Positions 9,344 to 17,849 of a DNA stretch of 64,000 nt are shown here, piece by piece (the stretch's first letter is position 1; each line of letters opens with the position of its first letter). The position numbers were made by a program, and so were the translations under genes. Under the pieces are notes generated by a model that worked only from the letters and a program-made list of their open reading frames with translations, was not told the DNA's origin and searched no databases. The DNA comes from Streptomyces sp. NBC_01439 (GTDB lineage: Bacteria > Actinomycetota > Actinomycetes > Streptomycetales > Streptomycetaceae), in the NCBI RefSeq assembly GCF_036227605.1, contig NZ_CP109487.1, positions 2,981,001-3,045,000 on the forward strand. Direction: 5' to 3'.

Positions 9344-11536
9344 ATGCCCGAGACCGACGACGTCGTCGATCCGCGTACGCCGCCCGCCTCGGTACGGCCG
9401 ACCCGGCGCAGGGTGCTGGTCACCGGGGCCGGGGCCGCCGTGCTGCTGGGTCTGGCGGGCCGCGCCCGGGCCGCCGCCGCGCCCGCGCCCTTACCGGTGA
9501 GAGCGCCCGCCGCGGCACCGGCACCGGCACCGGCACCGGTCGACCTGGCCCCGTACGCCTCGTACTGGTTCCCGGACTCCCTCCCGTCGGGGGCCCCCGG
9601 TCCCGGGATCGTGTGGCGCTCGCTGAGCCGGTGGACCCCCGAGAGCGATCCCGATCTGGCCCACAACACCTCGACCGTGCCACTGGCGCAGCGGTTCACC
9701 CCGGTCCCGGCGAACCGGGACGCCCGCGCCGGCCAGGCCCGCATCGCCTCCCTGGTCTCCTTCGGGCCCACGGCCGGGAACCCGTCCCAGGGCTCCCCGA
9801 CCGCCGACCACTACGCGCTCACGCACTGGGCGTACATCGACGAGCTGGTCTTCTGGGGCGGTTCGGCCGGCGAGGGCATCGTGCTCGCGCCGAACGCGCC
9901 GGTGGTCGACGCCGCCCACCGCAACGGCGTCCGGGTGCTGGGCAACGTGTTCCTGCCGCCCGTCGCCTACGGCGGCGACCTGCGGTGGACCTGCGACCTG
10001 GTGCGGCGGGACTCCCTGGGCCGCTTCCCGATCGCCGACAAGCTGGTCGAGGTGGCGCGGACCTACGGCTTCGACGGCTGGTTCGTGAACGCCGAGACCG
10101 ACGGCGGGGACAGCGCGCTCGCCACCCGGATGCGGGAGTTCCTGCGCGCCCTGCGGGCGGCCGGCGAGCCGCACGGACTGCGCACCACCTGGTACGACGC
10201 CATGAACAACACCGGCCGGGTGGGCTGGCAGGGCGCCCTCAACGCGCTCAACCAGGAGTTCTTCGAGGACCGGGCCGGGACGGTCTCGGACACGATGTTC
10301 GTGGACTTCCGTTGGACCCCGGACACCCTGGCCGCCTCGGGCACGCTCGCCGACCGCCTCGGCCGCTCCCGCCACGACCTGTGGGCCGCGGTCGACACCG
10401 AATCCCGCGGCTGGGACGCGGTCGTCGACTGGGACGCGATCGTCCCGCGCGGGCGGGACCACGTCGTCAGCTACGGCTTCTACCGGCCCGAGTGGACCCG
10501 CAACCACCTCACCGACCGCTCCCCCGGCGCCTTCCACCGTGCCGACGACCGGTTCTGGACGGGCGAGTCCCTGGACCCGGCCCGGCCGGCGCCCGGGGCC
10601 CGCTGGCGGGCGCCGGCGACGGCCGTCGCCGACCGGTCCACCGTCACCGGGCTCCCCTTCGCCTGCTCCTTCAACACCGGGCACGGGCTGCGCTGGTACG
10701 ACAGCGGCAGGGTCGTTTCGGACACGCCCTGGAACCACCTCGGGCTCCAGGACCGGCTCCCCGGCCGCCGCTGGGCGGTCGACACCGCCGGGGCGCGCCC
10801 CTCGGTCACCCTGGACTTCGCGAGCGCCTGGCGCGGCGGCTCCAGCCTGCTGGTCGAGGGCGAGCTGACCGCCCCGGTGACCATCGGGCTGCACTCCACA
10901 CGGCTGCCGCTGACCCGCGGGTCGGTCCTGGAGCTGGTGCACGCCACCGGACCGGAGCCGGTCGCCGCGGAGATCACGGCGAAAGCCGCGGCGGGGATCG
11001 CGGTGGAGGTCGGCGTGGCCGTCCGCGAGCCGTCCGGCCCCGGCGAGCCCGTCCCGTACACGTGGCTGCCGGCCGCGACCCGGGACGGTGGGCGGGGCTG
11101 GCGCACGACGCGGGCCGCTCTGACGGCACTGGCCGGCAGGACCGCGTACGGCCTCGCGGTACGGATCACCGCGCTCGGGAAGGGACCGGTGGTGTGGCGG
11201 ATCGGCGCCGTGTCGGTGCGCGACGAGACCCGCACCCGGCGCCCGGTGCCTCCCACCGCACTGGTCGTGGACGCCTCGTCCCGGCAGGACGGCCGGGCCC
11301 GGGTGCGTCTGTCCTGGCGGGCGGCGGCCGGCCCCGACGGGCGGCCGCGCCACTACGAGGTGTGGCGGGTCCTGCCCGACGGCACGCGGCGCTTCCTCGG
11401 GGGCACCTGCGGCACCGCCCTGTACCTGCCCGCCGTCCCGCGCGCCGGACGGGAACGGGCGGCGGCCTTCGAGGTCCGGGCCGTCGACGAGCTGTACGCG
11501 GTGTCGGAGGCGGCCCGCACCGCCCTCGTCTGGTAG
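9344..11536 (+). CDS. GH85 endo-beta-N-acetylglucosaminidase, Tat-exported
   Basis: A 730-residue secreted enzyme that cuts the GlcNAc-GlcNAc bond of the N-glycan core. The N-terminus has a twin-arginine signal (TRRRVLVTGAGAAVLLGLAG) and a Pro/Ala-rich linker. The GH85 barrel follows: YASYWFPDSLPS, HWAYIDELVFWGG, and the catalytic pair Asn249 and Glu251 in FDGWFVNAETDGG, which in this family provide substrate-assisted catalysis. Beta-sandwich domains occupy ~470-630, and the last ~100 residues look like an Fn3-type domain (RVRLSWRAA, HYEVWRV). GAGGAG lies eight bases before the ATG. It follows the GH5 gene and ends 20 bp from convergent gluK. The pair suggests extracellular glycan release and intracellular disaccharide cleavage. 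Confidence 0.9.
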   Translation: MPETDDVVDPRTPPASVRPTRRRVLVTGAGAAVLLGLAGRARAAAAPAPLPVRAPAAAPAPAPAPVDLAPYASYWFPDSLPSGAPGPGIVWRSLSRWTPESDPDLAHNTSTVPLAQRFTPVPANRDARAGQARIASLVSFGPTAGNPSQGSPTADHYALTHWAYIDELVFWGGSAGEGIVLAPNAPVVDAAHRNGVRVLGNVFLPPVAYGGDLRWTCDLVRRDSLGRFPIADKLVEVARTYGFDGWFVNAETDGGDSALATRMREFLRALRAAGEPHGLRTTWYDAMNNTGRVGWQGALNALNQEFFEDRAGTVSDTMFVDFRWTPDTLAASGTLADRLGRSRHDLWAAVDTESRGWDAVVDWDAIVPRGRDHVVSYGFYRPEWTRNHLTDRSPGAFHRADDRFWTGESLDPARPAPGARWRAPATAVADRSTVTGLPFACSFNTGHGLRWYDSGRVVSDTPWNHLGLQDRLPGRRWAVDTAGARPSVTLDFASAWRGGSSLLVEGELTAPVTIGLHSTRLPLTRGSVLELVHATGPEPVAAEITAKAAAGIAVEVGVAVREPSGPGEPVPYTWLPAATRDGGRGWRTTRAALTALAGRTAYGLAVRITALGKGPVVWRIGAVSVRDETRTRRPVPPTALVVDASSRQDGRARVRLSWRAAAGPDGRPRHYEVWRVLPDGTRRFLGGTCGTALYLPAVPRAGRERAAAFEVRAVDELYAVSEAARTALVW

Positions 11537-11556
11537 CCGGACAGGGGGTCTGTGGC

Positions 11557-12969
11557 TCAGCCGCCCTGGGGGTCGGTGCGCGGGACGGCCACCGTCACCC
11601 GCAGCCCGTGCGGCGGGTTCTTCTCGTAGGAGAGGGACCCGCCGCCCGCGGCGAGCAGGGCACGGGAGATCGACAGGCCGAGCCCGGAACCCTTGACGTT
11701 CTGGTGGCGGCCGCTGCGCCAGAACCGGTCGCCGACGCGGAGCAGCTCGTCCTCGGTGAGGCCGGGGCCGCGGTCTGCGACGGCCACGCGGACGGTGCGC
11801 CCCTCGGTGGAGACCGAAACCTCGACCTCCTCGCCCGCGGGGGTGAATTTGAGGGCGTTGTCGATGACCGCGTCGAGCGCACTGGACAGGGCGATGGGGT
11901 CGGCCCAGCCGGTGATGGCGCTGCGGCCCGTCTCGGTGAGCCGTACGCCCTTCTCCTCGGCGTAGGGGCGCCACGCGGCGACCCGCTCGGCCGTCAGGGC
12001 CCCGATGTCGGTGAGGCTGATCTCGGCGGAGGCGTGCTCGGCCAGCGCCAGGTCCAGCAGGTCGTCTAGGACCTGGGTCAGGCGCTTGCCCTCGGTGCGC
12101 ACGGAGGCGATCTCCTCGTTCCCCTCTGGCAGTTCGAGGGCGAGCAGCTCGATCCGCAGGAGCAGCGCCGCGAGCGGATTGCGCAGCTGGTGGGAGGCGT
12201 CGGCGACGAACGCGCGCTGCTGTTCCAGGACCTCTTCGACGTTGTCGGCCATCTCGTTGAACGAGTGGGCCAGGCGTTGGAGTTCCGGGGGCCCGCCGGC
12301 GGCCGCGACCCGCGAGTTCATCCGTCCGGTGGCGATGCCGTGGGCGGCCGCGTCCAAGGTCTGGACGGGCTTGAGGACCCAGCTGGTGAGCTTGAGGGCG
12401 GCGCCGAAGGCGACCAGCATGGCGGCGGCGAGTCCGCCCACGATCAGCAGCCAGCCCTTCAGGATCCGGGCGCGCATCTGGTCGGTCGGGGATTCGGTGG
12501 CGACGACCGCGACCACGTCCCCGTCGAGGACGACCGGGGAGATGACGAGCAGTTTGCCGTCGGTCTGCCAGGGCCACACCTGCGGCGGATCGTGGCTGCG
12601 CCGGCCGGCCAGCGCCTGCTCCAGGGCCCGGCGCCCCTCGCGGGAATCCGGGAGCTGCCACCAGCCCGGGGACCGAGCCAGGGCGTTGTCGTCCCGGTAG
12701 AAGATGCCGGCGCGGATCCCGTACAGCGTTTGGTAGCGGGCGAGTTCCTGCCCGAGGGTCTCGCGGCGCTCGGCGGCGCCCATGGATCCGGAACCCTCGG
12801 CGTCGATGAAGAACTGTGCGAGGGCGGCGAAGCGGGCGCTGTCGTCGATCCGGTCGACCACCACCCGCTGCTGCTGCCCGGCGGCCAGGCTCACGGCGAG
12901 CGGGAAGCCGAGGGCGAGCAGCGTGCCCGCCATCAGGATGACGAGCAGCGGGAGCAGACGGGCACGCAC
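11557..12969 (-). CDS. gluK: two-component sensor histidine kinase, GluK-like
   Basis: A 470-residue membrane kinase. TM1 at residues ~8-31, an extracytoplasmic sensor loop of ~130 residues (including YRDDNALARSPGWWQLPDSR), TM2 at ~170-190, then HAMP (LKPVQTLDAAAHGIATGRM). HisKA has the phosphoacceptor His in ADASHQLRNPLAALLLR, and HATPase carries DNALKFTP, DRGPGLTEDEL and [12 protein letters not shown]. It lies 12 bp after its response regulator gene in one operon. Position next to gluABCD matches the GluR-GluK glutamate-sensing system described in Streptomyces coelicolor; the symbol is given on that synteny. Confidence 0.85.
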   Translation of the reverse strand: MRARLLPLLVILMAGTLLALGFPLAVSLAAGQQQRVVVDRIDDSARFAALAQFFIDAEGSGSMGAAERRETLGQELARYQTLYGIRAGIFYRDDNALARSPGWWQLPDSREGRRALEQALAGRRSHDPPQVWPWQTDGKLLVISPVVLDGDVVAVVATESPTDQMRARILKGWLLIVGGLAAAMLVAFGAALKLTSWVLKPVQTLDAAAHGIATGRMNSRVAAAGGPPELQRLAHSFNEMADNVEEVLEQQRAFVADASHQLRNPLAALLLRIELLALELPEGNEEIASVRTEGKRLTQVLDDLLDLALAEHASAEISLTDIGALTAERVAAWRPYAEEKGVRLTETGRSAITGWADPIALSSALDAVIDNALKFTPAGEEVEVSVSTEGRTVRVAVADRGPGLTEDELLRVGDRFWRSGRHQNVKGSGLGLSISRALLAAGGGSLSYEKNPPHGLRVTVAVPRTDPQGG

Positions 12970-12981
12970 GACAGAAGGTTC

Positions 12982-13692
12982 CTAGGGAGCGGCCGGGGCG
13001 ACGAGCCGGTAGCCCACCCCTCGGACGGTCTCGATGAGGGCGGGCATGCGCAGTTTGGAGCGGAGCGAGGCGACGTGCACCTCCAGGGTGCGCCCGGTCC
13101 CCTCCCAGCTGGTGCGCCACACCTCGCTGATGATCTGCTCGCGGCGGAAGACGACGCCGGGCCGCTGCGCGAGCAGGGCCAGCAGGTCGAACTCCTTGCG
13201 GGTGAGGGGCACGTCGGCGCCGTCCACGCTCACCCGGCGGTTGGGCAGCTCGATGCTGACGGGGCCGAGGCGGACCGTGGCGGCCGTACCGGTGCCGGCG
13301 ACCTCTTCGGAGGCGCCGGTGCGCCGGGCGACGGCGTGGATGCGGGCGAGGAGCTCGCCGGTGTCGTAGGGCTTGACCACGTAGTCGTCGGCGCCCATGT
13401 TCAGGCCGTGGATGCGGGAGCGTACGTCGGCCCGCGCGGTCACCATGATCACGGGGGTGGCGGTGCGCTTGCGGATCTTGCCGCACACCTCGTAGCCGTC
13501 CTGATCGGGCAGACCGAGGTCGAGCAGGATCACGCCGTAGGGCTGGGGGCAGGTCGGCGCGCCGGCGGGCAGGAGCGCCTGGAGGGCCTCTTCGCCGTTG
13601 CGGGCGTGGGTGACCTGGAAGCCGTGGCGGGCGAGGATCGCGGACAGGGCTGCCGCGACGTGATCGTCGTCCTCGACGAGCAGCAGTCTCAT
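12982..13692 (-). CDS. gluR: OmpR-type response regulator, GluR-like
   Basis: A 236-residue regulator with a receiver domain (acidic pocket EDDD at 7-10, phosphoacceptor Asp58 in ILLDLGLPD, Lys in DYVVKPYD) and a C-terminal winged HTH (LTRKEFDLLALLAQRPG, GRTLEVHVASLRSKL). A short Cys/Pro-containing insertion (AGAPTCPQPYG) just before the phosphoacceptor strand is unusual. It is divergent from gluA across 299 bp. In S. coelicolor the corresponding regulator activates gluABCD in response to extracellular glutamate; this role is inferred here from gene order. Confidence 0.87.
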   Translation of the reverse strand: MRLLLVEDDDHVAAALSAILARHGFQVTHARNGEEALQALLPAGAPTCPQPYGVILLDLGLPDQDGYEVCGKIRKRTATPVIMVTARADVRSRIHGLNMGADDYVVKPYDTGELLARIHAVARRTGASEEVAGTGTAATVRLGPVSIELPNRRVSVDGADVPLTRKEFDLLALLAQRPGVVFRREQIISEVWRTSWEGTGRTLEVHVASLRSKLRMPALIETVRGVGYRLVAPAAP

Positions 13693-13929
13693 GTCGTCCC
13701 CCTCTCCTCTTGTCTCACTCGGGCTTCACTGCGCATGGTCACACGCAGGGCCGCACGTAGGGCCACCATGCATCCACGCCGATACGGAGTCCCACGTCAA
13801 GAGGGTCCCGCCCCGGCGCGCCTTCCGTTATGCACCCGGTACGCGGACATGATCGACCACACCGGTGTCGCGCACGGAGCGTATCGGGAAGAGGCCGGAT
13901 CGTTATCCTCAATTCTCCCTCAGATGTGA

Positions 13930-13946
13930 TGACGTTGTGCGCGTCA
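13930..13946. promoter_or_regulatory. inverted repeat TGACG-N7-CGTCA upstream of gluA
   Basis: A 5-bp inverted repeat (TGACG, seven bases, CGTCA) followed at once by a further GTCAC, some 46 bp upstream of the gluA start and within the gluR-gluA divergent region. It is the best candidate I see for a GluR binding site, but no experimental motif is known to me to compare it with. Confidence 0.3.
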
Positions 13947-13991
13947 CGTCACTACTGTCCTGCCAACCGAGGAGGACGGAGCAAGAAGCCG

Positions 13992-14777
13992 ATGAGCGGA
14001 GTATCAGTGACCAAGGACGTGCAGGACGCGGCCGGTGCCGCAGACGACCTGGTCGTACTGAGCAACGTCAACAAGCACTTCGGCGCGCTGCACGTGCTTC
14101 AGGACATCGATCTGAGCATTGCCCGCGGTGAGGTAGTCGTGGTGATCGGTCCCTCGGGATCGGGCAAGTCCACGCTGTGCCGGACCATCAACCGGCTGGA
14201 GACCATCGACTCGGGCACCATCACGCTCGACGGGAAGGACCTGCCCTCCGAGGGCAAGGAACTGGCCCGGCTGCGCGCCGACGTCGGCATGGTGTTCCAG
14301 TCGTTCAACCTCTTCGCGCACAAGACGGTGCTGCAGAACGTCATGCTGGGCCAGCTGAAGGTCCGCAAGACCGACAAGGCCACGGCCCACGCGAAGGCGC
14401 TGTCCCTGCTGGAGCGGGTGGGCGTCGGCTCCCAGGCCGACAAGTACCCGGCACAGCTCTCCGGTGGCCAGCAGCAGCGCGTGGCGATCGCCCGGGCGCT
14501 CGCCATGGAGCCGAAGGTGATGCTCTTCGACGAGCCGACCTCGGCCCTGGACCCGGAAATGATCAACGAGGTGCTGGAGGTCATGCAGCAGCTCGCCCGC
14601 GAGGGCATGACGATGGTGGTCGTCACGCACGAGATGGGCTTCGCGCGGTCCGCCGCCAACCGGGTCGTCTTCATGGCCGACGGAAAGATCGTCGAAGAGG
14701 CGACTCCCGAGCAGTTCTTCAGCAACCCGCGCAGCGATCGGGCGAAGGACTTCCTGTCGAAGATCCTGCACCACTGA
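13992..14777 (+). CDS. gluA: glutamate ABC transporter ATP-binding protein
   Basis: A 261-residue ABC ATPase of the polar amino acid type. Walker A is GPSGSGKST, the Q-loop is in MVFQSFNLF, the signature [15 protein letters not shown], Walker [14 protein letters not shown] and the switch His in [10 protein letters not shown]. It powers GluCD-mediated import of glutamate delivered by GluB. The ATG has an imperfect GGAG further than usual upstream; a GTG at codon 6 (VTKDVQD) is an alternative. First gene of gluABCD, divergent from the two-component genes. Confidence 0.95.
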   Translation: MSGVSVTKDVQDAAGAADDLVVLSNVNKHFGALHVLQDIDLSIARGEVVVVIGPSGSGKSTLCRTINRLETIDSGTITLDGKDLPSEGKELARLRADVGMVFQSFNLFAHKTVLQNVMLGQLKVRKTDKATAHAKALSLLERVGVGSQADKYPAQLSGGQQQRVAIARALAMEPKVMLFDEPTSALDPEMINEVLEVMQQLAREGMTMVVVTHEMGFARSAANRVVFMADGKIVEEATPEQFFSNPRSDRAKDFLSKILHH

Positions 14778-14894
14778 GATTTCCGTCTGGTAGTCATCCG
14801 TATGCGGATCGTCGCCGGATCGTTCCTGTCTGCCGTGCGTGCGCCGCAAGCGTCGCTCGTCGTTCAACCACGTCTCATCCGAGGGAAGTTCACC

Positions 14895-15746
14895 ATGAAG
14901 ATCTCCAAGGCCGCTGCGGCCGCGGCCGTCGCCGTCGCCCTGTCCCTGACCGCGACCGCGTGTGGCGGCAGCAAGCAGGACGCCGCCAGTGACGGCGGTG
15001 CGTCCGGTGGCGCCAAGGACAAGATCGTCGTCGGCATCAAGTACGACCAGCCCGGTCTGGGCCTGAAGACCCCGGACGGCAAGTACACGGGCTTCGACGT
15101 CGACGTGGCGACCTACGTCGCCAAGGAGCTCGGCTACGAGCCGAACCAGATCGAGTTCAAGCAGGCCGTCAGCGCCGAGCGCGAGAACCTGATCGCGAAC
15201 GGTGACGTGAAGTTCGTCGTCGCGACCTACTCGATCAACGACAAGCGCAAGGAGAAGGTCGACTTCGCCGGCCCGTACTTCCTCGCGCACCAGGACCTGC
15301 TGGTCCGCGCCGACGAAACGGGCATCACCAAGGCCGAGGACCTGAACAAGAAGAAGCTCTGCTCGGTCACCGGCTCCACGTCGGCGCAGAACGTCAAGAC
15401 CAAGCTGGCTCCCGAGGCCGACCTGCTGGAGCAGGGCGGCTACTCCGAGTGCATCACCGGCCTGGAGAACAAGGCCGTCGACGCCCTGACCACGGACAAC
15501 TCGATCCTGGCGGGCTACGCGGCGCAGGACAAGAACAAGGGCAAGTTCAAGCTGGTCGGGCTGAGCCTGAGCAACGAGAACTACGGCATCGGTCTGAAGA
15601 AGGGCGACAAGGAGCTCCAGACCAAGATCAACGCCGCGCTCAAGAAGATGGTCGAGGACGGCAGCTGGCAGAAGGCCGTGGACAAGAACCTCGGCCCGGC
15701 CAACTACAAGAACGAGCCTGCTCCGCAGATCACCGAAGGCAGCTGA
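14895..15746 (+). CDS. gluB: glutamate-binding lipoprotein
   Basis: A 283-residue solute-binding lipoprotein of family 3. The signal peptide ends in the lipobox LTATACGG (Cys ~24), followed by a Gly/Ser/Ala linker and the ligand domain (IVVGIKYDQPGLGLKTPDGK, GFDVDVATYVAKELG). AERENLIANGDVKFVVATYS and VDFAGPYFLAHQDLLVR are typical of glutamate/aspartate-binding proteins. A GAGGGAAG ribosome binding site precedes the ATG. A strong stem-loop follows the stop codon before gluC, which probably raises its level relative to the permeases. Confidence 0.95.
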   Translation: MKISKAAAAAAVAVALSLTATACGGSKQDAASDGGASGGAKDKIVVGIKYDQPGLGLKTPDGKYTGFDVDVATYVAKELGYEPNQIEFKQAVSAERENLIANGDVKFVVATYSINDKRKEKVDFAGPYFLAHQDLLVRADETGITKAEDLNKKKLCSVTGSTSAQNVKTKLAPEADLLEQGGYSECITGLENKAVDALTTDNSILAGYAAQDKNKGKFKLVGLSLSNENYGIGLKKGDKELQTKINAALKKMVEDGSWQKAVDKNLGPANYKNEPAPQITEGS

Positions 15747-15760
15747 TTCATCGGTGAGGA

Positions 15761-15793
15761 GCGTCGCCGCCCGCCTGCCGCGGGCGGCGGCGC
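15761..15793 (+). terminator. stem-loop between gluB and gluC (partial terminator / mRNA stabiliser)
   Basis: A 14-bp stem with one G-U wobble and a 5-base loop: GCGTCGCCGCCCGC, CTGCC, GCGGGCGGCGGCGC. It lies 15 bp after the gluB stop and 36 bp before gluC. There is no T-tract. Such hairpins downstream of binding-protein genes often cause partial termination or protect the upstream mRNA from 3' decay, giving more binding protein than permease. Confidence 0.75.
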
Positions 15794-15829
15794 ACCTCAC
15801 CGGCCATCCTGGGGAGAGCGCAGGGCATC

Positions 15830-16504
15830 GTGTTCGATTTTCTTGATTCCGGGCAGTACGACGTGCTCGGAGCCTTCTGGGTGACGGTTCAGCTCACCCT
15901 CTACTCGGCGGTCGGATCCCTGATCTGGGGGACCGTCCTGGCGGGGATGCGGGTCAGCCCGGTCCCGCTGCTGCGGGGCTTCGGCACCGCCTACGTCAAC
16001 CTGGTCCGCAACACCCCGCTGACCTTGCTGATCATCGGTTGCTCGCTGGGGCTCAACCAGACGCTCGGCATCGCCCTGGGCGGCAGCACGTTCAAGGAGA
16101 TCGGCTTCCGGCTCGCGGTCCTCGGACTGACCGCCTACACCGGCACCTTCGTCTGCGAGGCCCTGCGCTCCGGCATCAACACCGTGCCCGTGGGTCAGGC
16201 CGAGGCGGCCCGCGCACTGGGGCTGAGCTTCTTCCAGGTGCTCACCCTGATCGTGCTCCCCCAGGCTTTCCGGGCGGTCATCGCACCGCTCGCCAACGTA
16301 CTGATCGCACTCACCAAGAACACCACGGTGGCGGCGACCATCGGCGTGGCCGAAGCGGCCCTGCTGATGAAGGAAATGCTCGAGAACGAACCGCAGGCGC
16401 TCTTCGCGGTCTTCGCTGTCTTCGCTCTCGGTTTCGTCCTGCTGACCCTGCCCACCGGCCTTCTGCTGGGCTGGGTCGCCAAGCGAGTGGCGGTGAAGCG
16501 ATGA
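15830..16504 (+). CDS. gluC: glutamate ABC transporter permease
   Basis: A 224-residue inner-membrane permease of the HisM/GlnP type with about five membrane helices. The conserved EAA loop is visible in AEAARALGLSFFQVLTLIVLPQAFRAV (E-A-A-x3-G), which contacts GluA. GTG start. Its stop overlaps gluD's start by four bases (ATGA), so GluC and GluD are probably made in equal amounts and form a heterodimer. Confidence 0.94.
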   Translation: MFDFLDSGQYDVLGAFWVTVQLTLYSAVGSLIWGTVLAGMRVSPVPLLRGFGTAYVNLVRNTPLTLLIIGCSLGLNQTLGIALGGSTFKEIGFRLAVLGLTAYTGTFVCEALRSGINTVPVGQAEAARALGLSFFQVLTLIVLPQAFRAVIAPLANVLIALTKNTTVAATIGVAEAALLMKEMLENEPQALFAVFAVFALGFVLLTLPTGLLLGWVAKRVAVKR

Positions 16505-17391
16505 GTTCCGTTCTGTACGACACCCCTGGCCCCAAGGCCAAGGCGCGCAACTGGATCTACAGCGGGCTCTTCGTCGTGCTGTTCGGGCTCGTCCTGTGGT
16601 GGGCGCTGTCCCTCATGGGCGAGAAGGGCCAGCTCGACGCCGACAAGTGGTCCCCCTTCGTCACCGACAGCCGGGTCTGGACCACGTACCTGCTCCCGGG
16701 CCTGGTGGAGACCCTCAAGGCCGGCGCGCTCGCCATGCTGATCGCCCTCCCGTTCGGCGCGCTGCTGGGCATCGGTCGACTGTCGGACCACGCGTGGGTG
16801 CGGGGTCCGGTCGGCGCGTGGGTCGAGTTCTTCCGTGCCATCCCGGTGCTGATGCTGATGCTGTTCGGCTTCGCGCTGATGGCGCCGCGGCTCATGGACG
16901 TCCCCTCCGACACCCGGCCCTTCTGGGCCGTGGTCACGGGCCTGGTCCTCTACAACTCGGCCGTCATCGCCGAGATCGTCCGGGCGGGCGTGCTCTCCCT
17001 GCCCCACGGCCAGAGCGACGCCGCCAAGGCGATCGGCATGCGCAAGGGCCAGACGATGTTCCACGTGCTGATCCCGCAGGCCGTGACGGCGATGCTGCCG
17101 GCCCTGGTCAGCCAGCTCGTGGTGATCCTCAAGGACACCGCGATCGGTGGCGCCCTGCTGGGCTTCGGGGAACTGCTCTCCATGAACCGGCAGATCTCGG
17201 CCAACTACAGCAACACCATCCCGACGCTCTTCGTGATCGCACTGATCTACATCGTCGTGAACTTCGGCCTCACCTCGTTCGCCTCCTTGCTGGAGGGCCG
17301 ACTGCGGAAGTCGAAGAAGAGCACCGGTGCGGTGGTCGGCGTCAACGATGTGAACGACATGGCGACCGGGGCGAACTCGGGCGGGATCTGA
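16501..17391 (+). CDS. gluD: glutamate ABC transporter permease
   Basis: A 296-residue permease. An N-terminal helix (IYSGLFVVLFGLVLWWALSL) precedes the usual permease core; the EAA-type loop is SDAAKAIGMRKGQTMFHVLI followed by PQAVTAMLPAL. The C-terminal ~35 residues are a hydrophilic tail rich in Lys, Val and Asn. Last gene of gluABCD, followed by a hairpin at 17455-17487. Confidence 0.94.
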   Translation: MSSVLYDTPGPKAKARNWIYSGLFVVLFGLVLWWALSLMGEKGQLDADKWSPFVTDSRVWTTYLLPGLVETLKAGALAMLIALPFGALLGIGRLSDHAWVRGPVGAWVEFFRAIPVLMLMLFGFALMAPRLMDVPSDTRPFWAVVTGLVLYNSAVIAEIVRAGVLSLPHGQSDAAKAIGMRKGQTMFHVLIPQAVTAMLPALVSQLVVILKDTAIGGALLGFGELLSMNRQISANYSNTIPTLFVIALIYIVVNFGLTSFASLLEGRLRKSKKSTGAVVGVNDVNDMATGANSGGI

Positions 17392-17454
17392 CGGCCCTCC
17401 CGGTCCAGGGGCCGTTGGGGCTCTGACCTCACGTCATTCATATTGCTCAGTCTG

Positions 17455-17487
17455 TGTGGTGCGGCGGAATTCATCCGCCGCACCACA
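17455..17487 (+). terminator. hairpin downstream of gluD
   Basis: A perfect 13-bp stem TGTGGTGCGGCGG with a 7-base loop, 64 bp after the gluD stop. It has no T-run, as is usual for terminators of high-GC actinomycetes. It would also serve the small opposite-strand gene at 17563-17781. Confidence 0.75.
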
Positions 17488-17562
17488 TTGCGTTGTACCG
17501 ATCGATGCGACTTCCGGCTTCGACGTCGGCCGTGCTGGAGGAGCCTCGAGCGATCCAGTCCA

Positions 17563-17781
17563 TCAGTGGGACCTCGTGATGATGCCGCCGCTCTTTACCG
17601 AGGTGAACGGCGGGCAGGCGATGAAGGAGGGGGCACGCTCGTCCTTCCATTCCAGCGAATGGACACTGACGTCGCCGCCGCCGTCCTCACGCACGCAGAT
17701 GACCGCCGCCTTGCAGTGTCCATCCTTGACGCCCTTTTCGGAATTTCCGATTCCATTTACCGCTGCGCCGACCAGGGTCAC
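17563..17781 (-). CDS. small protein of unknown function
   Basis: A 72-residue frame starting with GTG. I do not recognise the family. Third codon positions are rich in G/C, as in neighbouring genes, which supports coding; the protein has two Cys in the middle (GHCKAAVICVRED) and one near the end, a Trp (LEWKDE), and no signal peptide or membrane segment. Its start region overlaps the likely promoter of the divergent FAD monooxygenase gene. It could be one of the short DUF397-like actinobacterial proteins, but the match is not clear. Confidence 0.5.
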   Translation of the reverse strand: MTLVGAAVNGIGNSEKGVKDGHCKAAVICVREDGGGDVSVHSLEWKDERAPSFIACPPFTSVKSGGIITRSH

Positions 17782-17849
17782 TTGACGCGGGCACCTACAG
17801 TGGGTTGCATACGTTCTGTGATCACATACCGGACATCGGGAGCCGCGCC

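Noticed and set aside
9491..13486. 1331-codon minus-strand frame across the GH85 and gluK/gluR genes
   Set aside because: Arg/Pro/Gly-rich translation with no domains; the GH85, kinase and regulator frames have catalytic motifs and explain the DNA.
17782..17825. TTGACG near 17782 as -35 of the FAD monooxygenase promoter
   Set aside because: No convincing -10 hexamer at 16-19 bp spacing; left unannotated.
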